Origin: Oceanospirillaceae bacterium
Lineage (GTDB): Bacteria > Pseudomonadota > Gammaproteobacteria > Pseudomonadales > Balneatricaceae
NCBI GenBank assembly: GCA_016845445.1
Contig: JAERSU010000064.1
Location: forward strand, 1-32,595
Reading direction: 5' to 3'
Length of the DNA stretch: 32,595 nt
The notes under the pieces are model-generated. The model was not told the origin of the DNA and did no database searches. It was given only the letters and a program-made list of their open reading frames with translations. This document shows, one piece after another, positions 15,504 to 23,377 of this stretch; within the stretch, counting starts at the first letter, position 1, and each line of letters opens with the position of its first letter. Made by a program: the position numbers and the translations under genes.

Positions 15504-16537
15504 AATTTTCCCTATTTGCCCACATGGAACGCATCAGCGCCGACGACAACGAAAAACAGCTGTATGATGAATTTGTAGAATTATGCAAAATCGCTGACAA
15601 GGGCGGTATGCATGCTGTCTGGACCGGTGAACACCATGGCATGAATTTCACCATTTCACCCAATCCTCTACTCAACCTAGTGGATGTGGCACGTGTTACC
15701 GAAAACGTGCGCTTAGGTACGGGCACCCTGGTAGCGCCTTTCTGGCATCCTATTCGTTTGGCTGGCGAAGCCGCCATGACCGACAACATCATCGATGGTC
15801 GTCTAGAAGTAGCGATTGCTCGCGGAGCCTATAGTTTTGAATATGAGCGGCTAGGCAATTCCATGGATGCCTGGACCGCTGGTGAGCACCTAAGGGAAAT
15901 GATCCCGGCAGTAAAAGGCCTCTGGCAAGGTGACTACGAACACAATGGCAAGCACCATCAGTTCCCAAAAACCAGCTCTTCACCAAAACCCATGCAGGAC
16001 GGCGGCCCGCCCATTTGGATTGCGGCTCGCGACCCAAATAGCCATGAATTTGCTGTGCAAAATGGTTGTAACGTACAGGTCACGCCTCTCTGGAAAGGCG
16101 ATGATGAAATAGCTGATCTAAAGAACAAGTTTGATAATGCCTGTGAAAAATTCAGTGACCTGCCACGTCCTAAGGTGATGCTTTTGCAACACACCTATGT
16201 GGCCGATAGCGAAGCAGATTGTCACCTAGCAGCTCAGGAACTGAACCGCTTCTACTGCTATTTTGGCGCCTGGTTCATGAACAAACGCCCGATTAATCAG
16301 GGCTTAATTGAACCACTGTCCGAAGAAGACATGGCTGCTCACCCCTTCTATACGCCAGCAGCCATGCGTCGTGACCTGGTCATTGAAGAGCCGGCAGGCG
16401 TGATTGAACGTTTGAAGAAGTACGAAGCCATGGGCTATGATGAATATTCTTTCTGGATCGATTCGAGCATGACCTTTGAACGCAAAAAGGCCTCCCTGGA
16501 ACGCTTTATCAGCCAGGTAATGCCGGCTTTTCAGTAA
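15500..16537 (+). CDS. LLM-class (bacterial luciferase-like) flavin-dependent monooxygenase
   Basis: A 345-residue TIM-barrel enzyme of the luciferase-like superfamily, which uses reduced FMN supplied by a separate reductase. Diagnostic segments are MKFSLFAHME, WTGEHHGMNF, RVTENVRLGTGT, GRLEVAIARGAY and PPIWIAARDPNSHEF, followed by a late YEAMGYDEYSFWID. CGGAG is 7 bases before the ATG, which overlaps the hydrolase stop (ATGA). Family members oxygenate and open heterocycles (RutA, TgnB) or oxidise long-chain aldehydes. No flavin reductase is adjacent; the nearest in the window is at 32020. The 109-base gap to the aldehyde dehydrogenase is filled by REP repeats. Confidence 0.92.
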   Translation: MKFSLFAHMERISADDNEKQLYDEFVELCKIADKGGMHAVWTGEHHGMNFTISPNPLLNLVDVARVTENVRLGTGTLVAPFWHPIRLAGEAAMTDNIIDGRLEVAIARGAYSFEYERLGNSMDAWTAGEHLREMIPAVKGLWQGDYEHNGKHHQFPKTSSSPKPMQDGGPPIWIAARDPNSHEFAVQNGCNVQVTPLWKGDDEIADLKNKFDNACEKFSDLPRPKVMLLQHTYVADSEADCHLAAQELNRFYCYFGAWFMNKRPINQGLIEPLSEEDMAAHPFYTPAAMRRDLVIEEPAGVIERLKKYEAMGYDEYSFWIDSSMTFERKKASLERFISQVMPAFQ

Positions 16538-16544
16538 CCAACCC

Positions 16545-16622
16545 TTGTCGTAGGTCGGCCTTCAGGCCGACTTGTCGTAGGTCGGCCTTCAGGCCGACTT
16601 GTCGGGCTAAAGCCCGACCTAC
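16545..16622. repeat. BIME: two direct and one inverted REP units
   Basis: A 27-base unit (TTGTC plus the 22-base palindromic unit starting GTAGGTCGGCC) is present twice in tandem from 16545 to 16598, followed by TTGTC and an inverted relative (16601-16622) ending CCCGACCTAC with a GGGCTAAAGCCC core. This is the layout of a bacterial interspersed mosaic element. It separates the monooxygenase gene from the aldehyde dehydrogenase within an apparent operon and may stabilise or attenuate the upstream mRNA. Confidence 0.88.
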
Positions 16623-16646
16623 AAATGCTTAATATAGAGATCAACC

Positions 16647-18113
16647 ATGCAGCAATTCCAACAATACATCAACGGTGAATTTAGCGACGCAAGCGCTACA
16701 TTTGCAAGTCTAGATCCCGCCACTGGCCAAGCATGGGCCTTAATGCCAGAGGCCCGCACAGAAGACGTCAACCGCGCCGTAGAAGCGGCTCACAGCGCCT
16801 TTTGTAGTATGGAATGGAGCAGCCTAACTGCCACTCAACGAGGCAAACTGTTATATCGACTGGCCGATCTCATTGCTGAAAACGCCCCTAAACTGGCCGA
16901 ACTTGAAACCCGTGATACGGGCAAAATCATCCGTGAAACCAGCGCCCAAATCGCTTATGTAGCCGACTACTTTCGCTACTATGCTGGCCTTGCCGATAAG
17001 ATTGAAGGCGCCCATTTACCCATCGACAAGCCGGACATGGAGGTGTGGTTACGCCGTGAACCCCTTGGCGTAGTAGCTGGCGTGGTACCCTGGAACTCGC
17101 AATTATTTTTAACTGCGGTAAAACTTGGGCCGGCCTTAGCTGCCGGATGCACCATGGTACTCAAGGCCTCAGAAGAAGGCCCTGCCCCGTTGCTTGAATT
17201 TGCGCGTATCTTTGCTCAAGCGGGCTTCCCTAAAGGCGTGTTAAACGTCATTACTGGTTTCGGCCCAGAATGCGGCGCCGTTCTAACCAGCCACCCCAAG
17301 GTGGCTCACGTCGCCTTTACCGGCGGCCCTGAGTCAGCCCGTCACATAGTGCGCAACAGTGCCGAAAATCTGGCTTCGACCTCCTTGGAATTAGGTGGCA
17401 AATCCCCCTTTATTGTGTTTGCCGATGCGGATTTGGAAAGTGCGGTGAATGCGCAGGTCTCCGGCATCTTTGCCGCCACGGGACAAAGCTGTGTGGCAGG
17501 ATCCCGACTCATCATCGACCAACAGATCAAAGATGAATTTTTAACCCTGCTGGCAGCCAAGGCGGCTGCGGTGAAGATTGGCGACCCACAAGCCATGACA
17601 ACAGAAGTTGGCCCTCTATGCACCTTGGCGCAACGCCAACGTGCCGAAGCCCTCATTAGCGAATCCCTACAACAGGGGGCAAAACTAATTTGGGGTGGCA
17701 GCACTATTGCTGGTGATGGCTTCTATTTTCCACCGACTATTTTGGACTGCAGTGATGTACCCCATGCCGCTAGCTTAGAAAATGAATTCTTCGGCCCGGT
17801 GTTATCCGTGGTTAGTTTTGCCACCGAAGCAGAGGCTCTAGCTTTAGCAAACGACACGCAGTTTGGTCTGGCTTCTGGCGTGTTTACCAAAGACCTTACC
17901 CGCGCCCATCGCATGATCCGTGGCATTCAAGCTGGTATTGTGTGGGTCAACACCTACCGTGCCGTCAGCCCCATTGCCCCCTTTGGTGGGCACGGTTTGT
18001 CTGGCCATGGGCGCGAAGGCGGTTTGCAGGCAGCACTGGACTATACCAAGGTGAAATCCGTCTGGTTACGCACCAGCGACGACCCCATCCCCGACCCCTT
18101 CGTCATGCGCTAG
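16647..18113 (+). CDS. NAD(P)-dependent aldehyde dehydrogenase 1
   Basis: A 488-residue ALDH-superfamily enzyme of standard length. Catalytic residues are N150 (VVPWN), K173, E248 (LELGGKSP) and C282 (GQSCVAGSR). The protein oxidises an aldehyde, perhaps a semialdehyde released by the monooxygenase/hydrolase pair, to an acid. It follows the monooxygenase after a REP block and is convergent with the amidotransferase gene with 11 bases of overlap. It is related to aldehyde dehydrogenase 2 at 24677 (same catalytic positions), suggesting an old duplication or parallel roles. Confidence 0.93.
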   Translation: MQQFQQYINGEFSDASATFASLDPATGQAWALMPEARTEDVNRAVEAAHSAFCSMEWSSLTATQRGKLLYRLADLIAENAPKLAELETRDTGKIIRETSAQIAYVADYFRYYAGLADKIEGAHLPIDKPDMEVWLRREPLGVVAGVVPWNSQLFLTAVKLGPALAAGCTMVLKASEEGPAPLLEFARIFAQAGFPKGVLNVITGFGPECGAVLTSHPKVAHVAFTGGPESARHIVRNSAENLASTSLELGGKSPFIVFADADLESAVNAQVSGIFAATGQSCVAGSRLIIDQQIKDEFLTLLAAKAAAVKIGDPQAMTTEVGPLCTLAQRQRAEALISESLQQGAKLIWGGSTIAGDGFYFPPTILDCSDVPHAASLENEFFGPVLSVVSFATEAEALALANDTQFGLASGVFTKDLTRAHRMIRGIQAGIVWVNTYRAVSPIAPFGGHGLSGHGREGGLQAALDYTKVKSVWLRTSDDPIPDPFVMR

Positions 18114-18837
18114 TATTGGGGTCAGACCCTTTAGGGTCTGACCCCAAAGTGCCAGGTGTGTTTACATTTGAACGGTAAAAACTCGCTATATCTTGCCCAA
18201 TTGTATGATTCACACACAAGCTATCAAACTTGTCGAAATAGAACTGCCTGTCTTGGTCTTGCAGATCATCACAGTGCTGATTAAACAAGTCACTAATATA
18301 GGTATCAGAGAACTCTGGGTGTGATTGATAGCTAATGGCTTTATTGGCATAAACGATCGCGGCACCGGGACAATGCTCACTAGAGGCGGTAACCGTGAGT
18401 TCAACCGGTGGCAATTCTACTACCTGTTGACCATGCCAGGCAGCAACCTGATTAAGGTGGCCGTCGATACTCTTATACTCTATGACTCCCGTTTGATACA
18501 CAGTATTGGCCGTTGCTACTCTACCACCCAGGGCGGCAGCAATGGCTTGATGGCCAAAACACACGCCAACCAAGGGTTTCTTGCCATAGATGCCGCGAAT
18601 CCAGTCAAGCAAAGGCTCAACCCATGGTAGGCCGTCCTCCAGGTTATGGGCTGATCCAGTTATCAAATAGCCATCGCAGTCATCGTCTGCCTCTGGCAAT
18701 AGATTAGCCACCACGGCAAAGGTTTTACACTCAAACCCTAGAGGTTCCAGCAACTCACGAAATTGCTGGTCATAATAACCGTGTTTATTAGCAATATTGG
18801 GGTGAGCCAAGCCACACAACAGAATGCCAATTTTCAT
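18103..18837 (-). CDS. Class I glutamine amidotransferase-like hydrolase with a repeat-encoded tail
   Basis: A 244-residue class I GATase domain: nucleophile C93 in GVCFGHQ and the His-Glu pair H173/E175 in SHPEFSD, plus the ITGSAHN oxyanion strand. No synthetase domain is fused. AAGGA is placed before the ATG, two bases after the P450 stop, so it is translated from the reductase-P450 mRNA. In aniline degradation a similar free amidotransferase-like protein works with a glutamine-synthetase-like ligase and hydrolyses the gamma-glutamyl product; the same role, or that of PuuD, is plausible here. The last 19 residues (from NTPGTLGSDP to the TGA) are encoded by the GGGGTC repeat and the overlap with the convergent ALDH gene. 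Confidence 0.87.
   Translation of the reverse strand: MKIGILLCGLAHPNIANKHGYYDQQFRELLEPLGFECKTFAVVANLLPEADDDCDGYLITGSAHNLEDGLPWVEPLLDWIRGIYGKKPLVGVCFGHQAIAAALGGRVATANTVYQTGVIEYKSIDGHLNQVAAWHGQQVVELPPVELTVTASSEHCPGAAIVYANKAISYQSHPEFSDTYISDLFNQHCDDLQDQDRQFYFDKFDSLCVNHTIGQDIASFYRSNVNTPGTLGSDPKGSDPNTSA
18118..18145. repeat. GGGGTCAGACCCC paired palindrome, copy 3
   Basis: Perfect 12-bp arms GGGGTCAGACCC (18118-18129) and GGGTCTGACCCC (18134-18145) with a TTTA loop, 4 bases after the aldehyde dehydrogenase stop and inside the 3' end of the convergent amidotransferase gene. The left flank TATT matches copy 1. The hairpin is strong enough to act as a terminator for the rightward gene. Confidence 0.88.
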
Positions 18838-18839
18838 TG

Positions 18840-20078
18840 TTAATCCTTGATTCGCATGGGCATTGCATCAATGCCATTAACAAAATTGGACTTAATGTAG
18901 ACGGGTTCACCTGTTGTCTCAATACTAAAATTACGTTTCACCATCTCATCCAGCAAAATACGCAATTCCAAGCGCGCTAAGAAAGCCCCTAGGCAGGTAT
19001 GAATGCCACCGCCACCAAAGGCTTCATGGTTAGATGCTTTACGATCAGCGCGGAAACTATGGGGATCGTCAAACGCCTCTTCATCATGATTACCTGCAGC
19101 AAACCAAGTTATGATCTTGTCGCCCTTCTTGATTTGCGTACCCGCCAGTTCGGTATCCTTGGTAGCCGTCCGGCGCATGTAGATGACCGGCGACGCAACA
19201 CGTAATACCTCATCAATGGCACTGGGGATTAAACCAGGATCAGCCGCTACCTTGGCAAATTCCGCTGGATTAAGTGACCATTGCAAAGCCAGATGCGACA
19301 TGGCAGTACGCGTGGTTTCATTGCCAGCAAACACCAGGGCCTGGAAGTTGTTGCGATAATCCAAATCATTTAGTTCTGCACCCGTCTCCAGTTTGCCAGT
19401 CGCCAAGATGGTGGCTAAATCTTCCCGAGGGTTAGCGCGACGATCGGCACGAATCTTTTCACCATATTCAAATAAAGCATGAGCGGCAGGGCTATTAAAC
19501 GGCAGCAAACGCAATTCGGTGGTATTACCATAGGCATCGGCAGGCAAATCCCCAACTGTTATACCAATGACCAGGTGATCAGTTAATTCGATAATAAAGG
19601 GGATATCTTCTTCAGGTAAACCAATCAAACGACACAAGACTTCAATGGGGATGGGTTTGGCAACCAGTTTTAACCAGTCGCCTTCACCGGCTGCCACAAA
19701 TGCATCAAGATGTTTGTTCACCACTTCGCGAATCATGGCTTCACACTCTTTTACCTTACGCGGGGTAAAAAACGGCGCCAGCATTTTGCGTATAGCCATG
19801 TGTTTAGGTGGGTCCGTCTCAATAATGGAGCGACGGTATTCCATGGCCTCTGCATCAATGTCCTCCATATGGGTGAACCCCACAGCAGAAGAAAAGGTTT
19901 CCGCATCGCGGGACACAGCTTGGATGTCCTTATGCCGAGTGACCGCCCAAAAGCCGCTACCATCTTCTTCATCAATCCAATAGAGGCCTGGCTGCTTACG
20001 TATCTCGGCAAAAGACTCCAGCGGCAAACCTTGATCAAACAGATCATAATCGGCCAAATTGGTATTTACACTATTCAT
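18840..20078 (-). CDS. Cytochrome P450 (soluble, bacterial class)
   Basis: A 412-residue cytosolic P450. The heme-binding loop FGGGGIHTCLG places the thiolate at C362; the I-helix oxygen-activation motif is AGNETT (A251-T256); the ExxR pair is E290/R293. There is no membrane anchor. Length is normal for CYP101/CYP107-like proteins. AGGAG lies 8 bases before the ATG at 20078, chosen over an open frame to 20135. It follows the reductase by 20 bases and precedes the amidotransferase by 2 bases. Hydroxylation of a small amine, amide or terpene-sized substrate is possible; neighbours favour a nitrogen compound. Confidence 0.93.
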   Translation of the reverse strand: MNSVNTNLADYDLFDQGLPLESFAEIRKQPGLYWIDEEDGSGFWAVTRHKDIQAVSRDAETFSSAVGFTHMEDIDAEAMEYRRSIIETDPPKHMAIRKMLAPFFTPRKVKECEAMIREVVNKHLDAFVAAGEGDWLKLVAKPIPIEVLCRLIGLPEEDIPFIIELTDHLVIGITVGDLPADAYGNTTELRLLPFNSPAAHALFEYGEKIRADRRANPREDLATILATGKLETGAELNDLDYRNNFQALVFAGNETTRTAMSHLALQWSLNPAEFAKVAADPGLIPSAIDEVLRVASPVIYMRRTATKDTELAGTQIKKGDKIITWFAAGNHDEEAFDDPHSFRADRKASNHEAFGGGGIHTCLGAFLARLELRILLDEMVKRNFSIETTGEPVYIKSNFVNGIDAMPMRIKD

Positions 20079-20098
20079 GGTATTAACTCCTAGGTTAA

Positions 20099-21148
20099 TT
20101 ATTGTTCTATTTCGATATCCATAGTCGGCGCACAACTACACAACAACACATGGCCTGGGGGGATATCGTCAATGGTTTCTTGGAAATATTCGACTTCACC
20201 ACTTACTAACTTGGTAGCACAGGTGCCACAGGTGCCAAAGCGGCAACTGTGGTTGGGAAAAACATTATTTTCTTCAGCAAAATCCAACAGATTTTCTAAC
20301 TCTGGATCCCAAGTGTAGGTTGCACCAGTTTGGGTAAAGCTCACCTTAGGTTGCTGTTTGGTAGAGCGAACAGCTTGGTTACCACCTACGGGCTTGGCTT
20401 TTACCAGTGTTGCCGGACCAAAGAACTCGTAATTGATGCTCTCATCAGCGACGCCCAATTCCACCAAGATGTCATAAGCAGCTTGCATAAAGCCCTTTGG
20501 TCCACATAGATAAAATTCATAATTATCCAAGGGCAATAAGGCTTGCATAAGGGTTTTATTCACTAAACCTGAGGAATCATAATGCTGCCCCTTTATGTCC
20601 TTAGGCAAAGGCTCGCGGTAAAGGATATGCTTGTGTATATTGTCTGCCTGTGCCACCAGAGCGTTAACCTCGTCAGCATAAGCATGCTGATCACCATTTT
20701 CACAAGCGTGTACAAACCAGGTAGGTCGGCTAGCCTGACGTGACAAATAATGCAACATAGATAACACGGGGGTAATGCCCACACCGCCACTCATTAACAC
20801 CACAGGCCGGCTGCTTTCACGGTCTAACTGGAAGCCACCAGACGCCCCCCAAGCAGAGATGGTATCCCCTACTGTAAGATGATCATGCAGCCAGTTAGAG
20901 CCCTGTCCTATTGGCGCATCAGGTTGATCTTTAGGTGCCGCTTCGCGCTTGACGGTAATACGATAGCTTAGGCCATCGCCAAAGGAGATACTGTATTCCC
21001 GTCTGAGGCCCAAAGCAGGCAGATCCACCACCAGGTATTGCCCAGGCACAAAAGAACAGATGGCGCCATTGCTAGGTTTTAAGACAAATGAAACTATGTC
21101 TTCTGTGACCTGCTGACGCTCGGTAACCAAGTACTCTCGTTTATCCAT
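20099..21148 (-). CDS. Ferredoxin-fused FAD oxidoreductase, electron donor of the P450
   Basis: A 349-residue reductase with three parts: FAD-binding barrel (residues about 5-110, RREYSIS at 49-55), NAD(P)-binding domain (about 112-225, GGVGITPVLSM and YLCGPKGFM) and a C-terminal plant-type 2Fe-2S ferredoxin domain with C302, C307, C310 and probably C337 (CRFGTCGTC ... LLC). It can pass electrons from NAD(P)H through FAD and the cluster directly to the P450, so no separate ferredoxin gene is needed and none is seen. AAGGGA decides the ATG at 21148; the frame open to 21184 would start inside the operator at 21166-21186. Confidence 0.92.
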   Translation of the reverse strand: MDKREYLVTERQQVTEDIVSFVLKPSNGAICSFVPGQYLVVDLPALGLRREYSISFGDGLSYRITVKREAAPKDQPDAPIGQGSNWLHDHLTVGDTISAWGASGGFQLDRESSRPVVLMSGGVGITPVLSMLHYLSRQASRPTWFVHACENGDQHAYADEVNALVAQADNIHKHILYREPLPKDIKGQHYDSSGLVNKTLMQALLPLDNYEFYLCGPKGFMQAAYDILVELGVADESINYEFFGPATLVKAKPVGGNQAVRSTKQQPKVSFTQTGATYTWDPELENLLDFAEENNVFPNHSCRFGTCGTCATKLVSGEVEYFQETIDDIPPGHVLLCSCAPTMDIEIEQ

Positions 21149-21165
21149 CAGATGTCCCTTGTGAA

Positions 21166-21186
21166 CTTTGTATACTGTATACAAAG
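21166..21186. promoter_or_regulatory. GTATAC-N-GTATAC operator upstream of the reductase/P450 genes
   Basis: A perfect palindrome of 10-base arms, CTTTGTATAC and GTATACAAAG, about a single T at 21176. It begins 18 bases upstream of the reductase ATG, in the promoter/leader region on the minus strand. The same core is at 22565 and 31850. Confidence 0.85.
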
Positions 21187-21190
21187 AATG

Positions 21191-21230
21191 TTAAAAATAA
21201 TCCCCTACACCACTATGGTAAGTAAGGGAT
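21191..21230 (-). terminator. Terminator of the glutamine-synthetase-like gene
   Basis: Read on the minus strand, a stem ATCCCTTAC / GTAGGGGAT (one G-T pair) is followed by TTATTTTTAA, ten bases after the stop. It separates this gene from the reductase, consistent with the reductase having its own operator just downstream. Confidence 0.65.
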
Positions 21231-21239
21231 GAAGATGGC

Positions 21240-22532
21240 TTACAGATTTTTAGCGTAACGCTCAAATTCAACAGGTGTTACTTGATTAGCCACGAACTCC
21301 AATTCACGTTCGGCCTGTTGAGTCAGGATAGTTAGCCGATCTTCACCCAATACCATGTTAACCAACTCACTGCCATTAGCAGCAGCAACAGCGGCTTCTA
21401 AACTAGTGGGTAGCATATCCGCATCTTCAACGGCATAACCGTCCGTTAAACAGGGCTCTGTTGGTTGCAATCCTTGCTCAATACCATCAAGGCCTGCGGC
21501 AATGTCACAGGCCAGCAGGTAATAGGGGTTGCATTCTGCCGAAGCATCACGTTTCTCAACTCTGACGGCACTGTCATGGCCCTGAATAACGCGCAAACCA
21601 ACGGTACGATTGTCGTACCCCCAAGTGTTATTGGTGGGCGAAAAGGTATAGGGCTGACGGCGGCGATAGGCATTGGGCGTGGTAGAGCCAATCAGACTCA
21701 TTTCAGCCATGTGCTTCTGCATACCCGCCAGGAAGCTCAAGCCCATGGCGTTGATCTTGCCATTATCAGCAAAGGCATTTTTACCATCCTTCCAGATAGA
21801 ATAGTGAGTATGAAAGCCACTACCAGACTGGTCGATAAACGGCTTAGCCATAAAGGTGGCCAAATAACCATGTTTGTGAGCCAGCTGTTGCACCAGGGAA
21901 CGGAACATAATGATCTGGTCAGCCGATTTCAAAGCCTCATCGTAACGGATATTTACTTCTACCTGACCGGGTGCATATTCTGGATTGGACTGTTCAATGG
22001 CAATGCCCATTTCATTAATTTGCTGACGAATAGGTCCCAATACGTGTTCTAATTCTGCGGCCCGGGACATGGTGTAGACGGAGATACCCTGATCTTTTGG
22101 CTGCATGGTTTCTGGGTCCAGCAGATAGAATTCCAATTCGGTACCCGTTTGGATTTCCAAGCCCATGGCTTTGGCGCGTTCAAGCTGGGCAATGAGGGTA
22201 CCACGTGGATCAATTGGAATAGGTGCACCTGCTTCATCAATAGCTCCGCCCAAACAGAAAGCCACCCCTTCCTCCCAAGGAATAGCCGTTGGTTGGGTAA
22301 CGGGCTTCATAAGCATATCTGGGTAACCATTATCCATGTTGACATAGGGGGTGTCCCAAACATCAGAAGTCATATCCATAGCCAATAGAGCAATAGAAAG
22401 CGCATTACCAGAGGCGCACACATTTTCCCAATGGGTGGCTGGAATACGCTTACCTCGCATAATGCCATTAATGTCTCCCATGCCCATGGCGACCGTATGC
22501 GTACCTTTCGGTAGCGAAGCAAAATTTGACAT
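21240..22532 (-). CDS. Glutamine synthetase-like gamma-glutamyl-amine ligase
   Basis: A 430-residue glutamine-synthetase-superfamily ligase. Catalytic landmarks are present: E132/E134 (GTELEFYL), E185 and E192 (NPEYAPGQVEVNI), H241 (GSGFHTH), R309 (WGYDNRTVGLR) and R328 (VEKRDASAECNPY). It is shorter than housekeeping GlnA and I see no adenylylation-loop tyrosine motif. These features and the P450/ALDH/amidotransferase neighbours point to the PuuA/IpuC/AtdA1/PipC group, which joins glutamate to an amine with ATP, rather than ammonia assimilation. GAGAGA precedes the ATG. Controlled by the operator at 22565-22583; terminated at about 21191. Amine substrate not deducible. Confidence 0.88.
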   Translation of the reverse strand: MSNFASLPKGTHTVAMGMGDINGIMRGKRIPATHWENVCASGNALSIALLAMDMTSDVWDTPYVNMDNGYPDMLMKPVTQPTAIPWEEGVAFCLGGAIDEAGAPIPIDPRGTLIAQLERAKAMGLEIQTGTELEFYLLDPETMQPKDQGISVYTMSRAAELEHVLGPIRQQINEMGIAIEQSNPEYAPGQVEVNIRYDEALKSADQIIMFRSLVQQLAHKHGYLATFMAKPFIDQSGSGFHTHYSIWKDGKNAFADNGKINAMGLSFLAGMQKHMAEMSLIGSTTPNAYRRRQPYTFSPTNNTWGYDNRTVGLRVIQGHDSAVRVEKRDASAECNPYYLLACDIAAGLDGIEQGLQPTEPCLTDGYAVEDADMLPTSLEAAVAAANGSELVNMVLGEDRLTILTQQAERELEFVANQVTPVEFERYAKNL

Positions 22533-22564
22533 AGATCTCTCTCGTTGTTGTTTTAATTGAATTC

Positions 22565-22583
22565 ATTGTATACAGTATACAAT
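22565..22583. promoter_or_regulatory. GTATAC-N-GTATAC operator between the GS-like gene and gntR
   Basis: A perfect palindrome with 9-base arms ATTGTATAC and GTATACAAT about A22574, between divergent GS-like and GntR genes. It covers the -10 of the leftward promoter, so binding should repress it and could also autoregulate the GntR gene. Confidence 0.87.
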
Positions 22584-22594
22584 AGATGTATCAA
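22567..22594 (-). promoter_or_regulatory. Promoter of the GS-like gene
   Basis: On the minus strand a -35 TTGATA (22589-22594) and a -10 TATACA (22567-22572) are separated by 16 bases, with the -10 lying inside the palindromic operator. Confidence 0.55.
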
Positions 22595-22711
22595 GGGGCT
22601 TAGGCACACTTTTTAAGTCTTATTGGCCCAAATAAGCATTTTTTAACCATGAGAAAAATCGTTATAATTCGTGGATTAACTTTTATTAAATTGACCTATG
22701 GCACCTTAACT

Positions 22712-23377
22712 ATGGCCCTAAAACCGATAACTATTGCTCGTCCTCGCTTAGCCGACGAAGCCTATGCGCAAATTATGCAAGCCATTATCGAAGGCCATAT
22801 TGGTCGCGAAGAACGCATCGTGCAGGAAAAACTAGCCGACCAGCTAGGCATTAGCCGAACGCCAATCAGAGAAGCCCTATTTCGCTTATTACAAGAAGGC
22901 GTATTAGAAGAAGCCGGCCGCGGCGGTTTTAAGGTACGAGAATTAAGCGACAAAGAAATCCATGACATCTATGGTTCGCGCTGTGCCGTAGAAGGCTATA
23001 GTGCCCGATTATTGGCCACCCAAGCCACAGAGGCGCAGATAAGCAAGCTCAAAGCCACCATTACCCTGGCAGAAGCAGAGGCATTAGCATCCCCTTCTGT
23101 GGCATCCTATTTCAAAGCCAACAATGTCATTCATCGGGCTTTCGTGGAAGCCACAGGCAACAACTATCTGTTGGAACTATTTGACAACATCTGGAACAGG
23201 GGCTCCTCCTACACCATGTTTGCGGCCATAGAAAACGTCGACTTATCCAATTCCCTGGGGGATCACTTGGCTCTGCTTGAGGCCATCCTAACAGGTGATG
23301 GTAATCAGGCAGCCGAGAAAATGATTGCCCACATTAACGATGGACACCAACTGCAACTAGCCGGCAGTCACAGCTAA
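22712..23377 (+). CDS. GntR-family (FCD) regulator of the importer/P450/GS-like genes
   Basis: A 221-residue regulator. Winged helix at about residues 15-80 (LADQLGISRTPIREALFRLLQEGVLEE is the textbook GntR recognition region) and an FCD domain at about 85-215 with DIYGSRCAVEGYSARLLA, NNVIHRAFVEATGN and GDHLALLEAIL. The frame is open to 22649, but homology and the usual spacing support the ATG at 22712; no clear ribosome site is seen for either. It is divergent from the GS-like gene across the operator at 22565, and its 3' end overlaps the convergent MmgE/PrpD gene by 21 bases. It is the natural candidate to bind all three GTATAC-N-GTATAC sites. Confidence 0.9.
   Translation: MALKPITIARPRLADEAYAQIMQAIIEGHIGREERIVQEKLADQLGISRTPIREALFRLLQEGVLEEAGRGGFKVRELSDKEIHDIYGSRCAVEGYSARLLATQATEAQISKLKATITLAEAEALASPSVASYFKANNVIHRAFVEATGNNYLLELFDNIWNRGSSYTMFAAIENVDLSNSLGDHLALLEAILTGDGNQAAEKMIAHINDGHQLQLAGSHS

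Noticed and set aside
16545-16622. Short CRISPR array
   Set aside because: The tandem copies are palindromic REP units without variable spacers, one unit is inverted, and no cas genes are present.
21149-21184. Upstream start of the ferredoxin-fused reductase
   Set aside because: It would begin inside the palindromic operator; AAGGGA supports the ATG at 21148.
21240-22532. Housekeeping glutamine synthetase GlnA
   Set aside because: It is shorter, lacks a recognisable adenylylation site, and is under a local catabolic operator beside P450, ALDH and amidotransferase genes.
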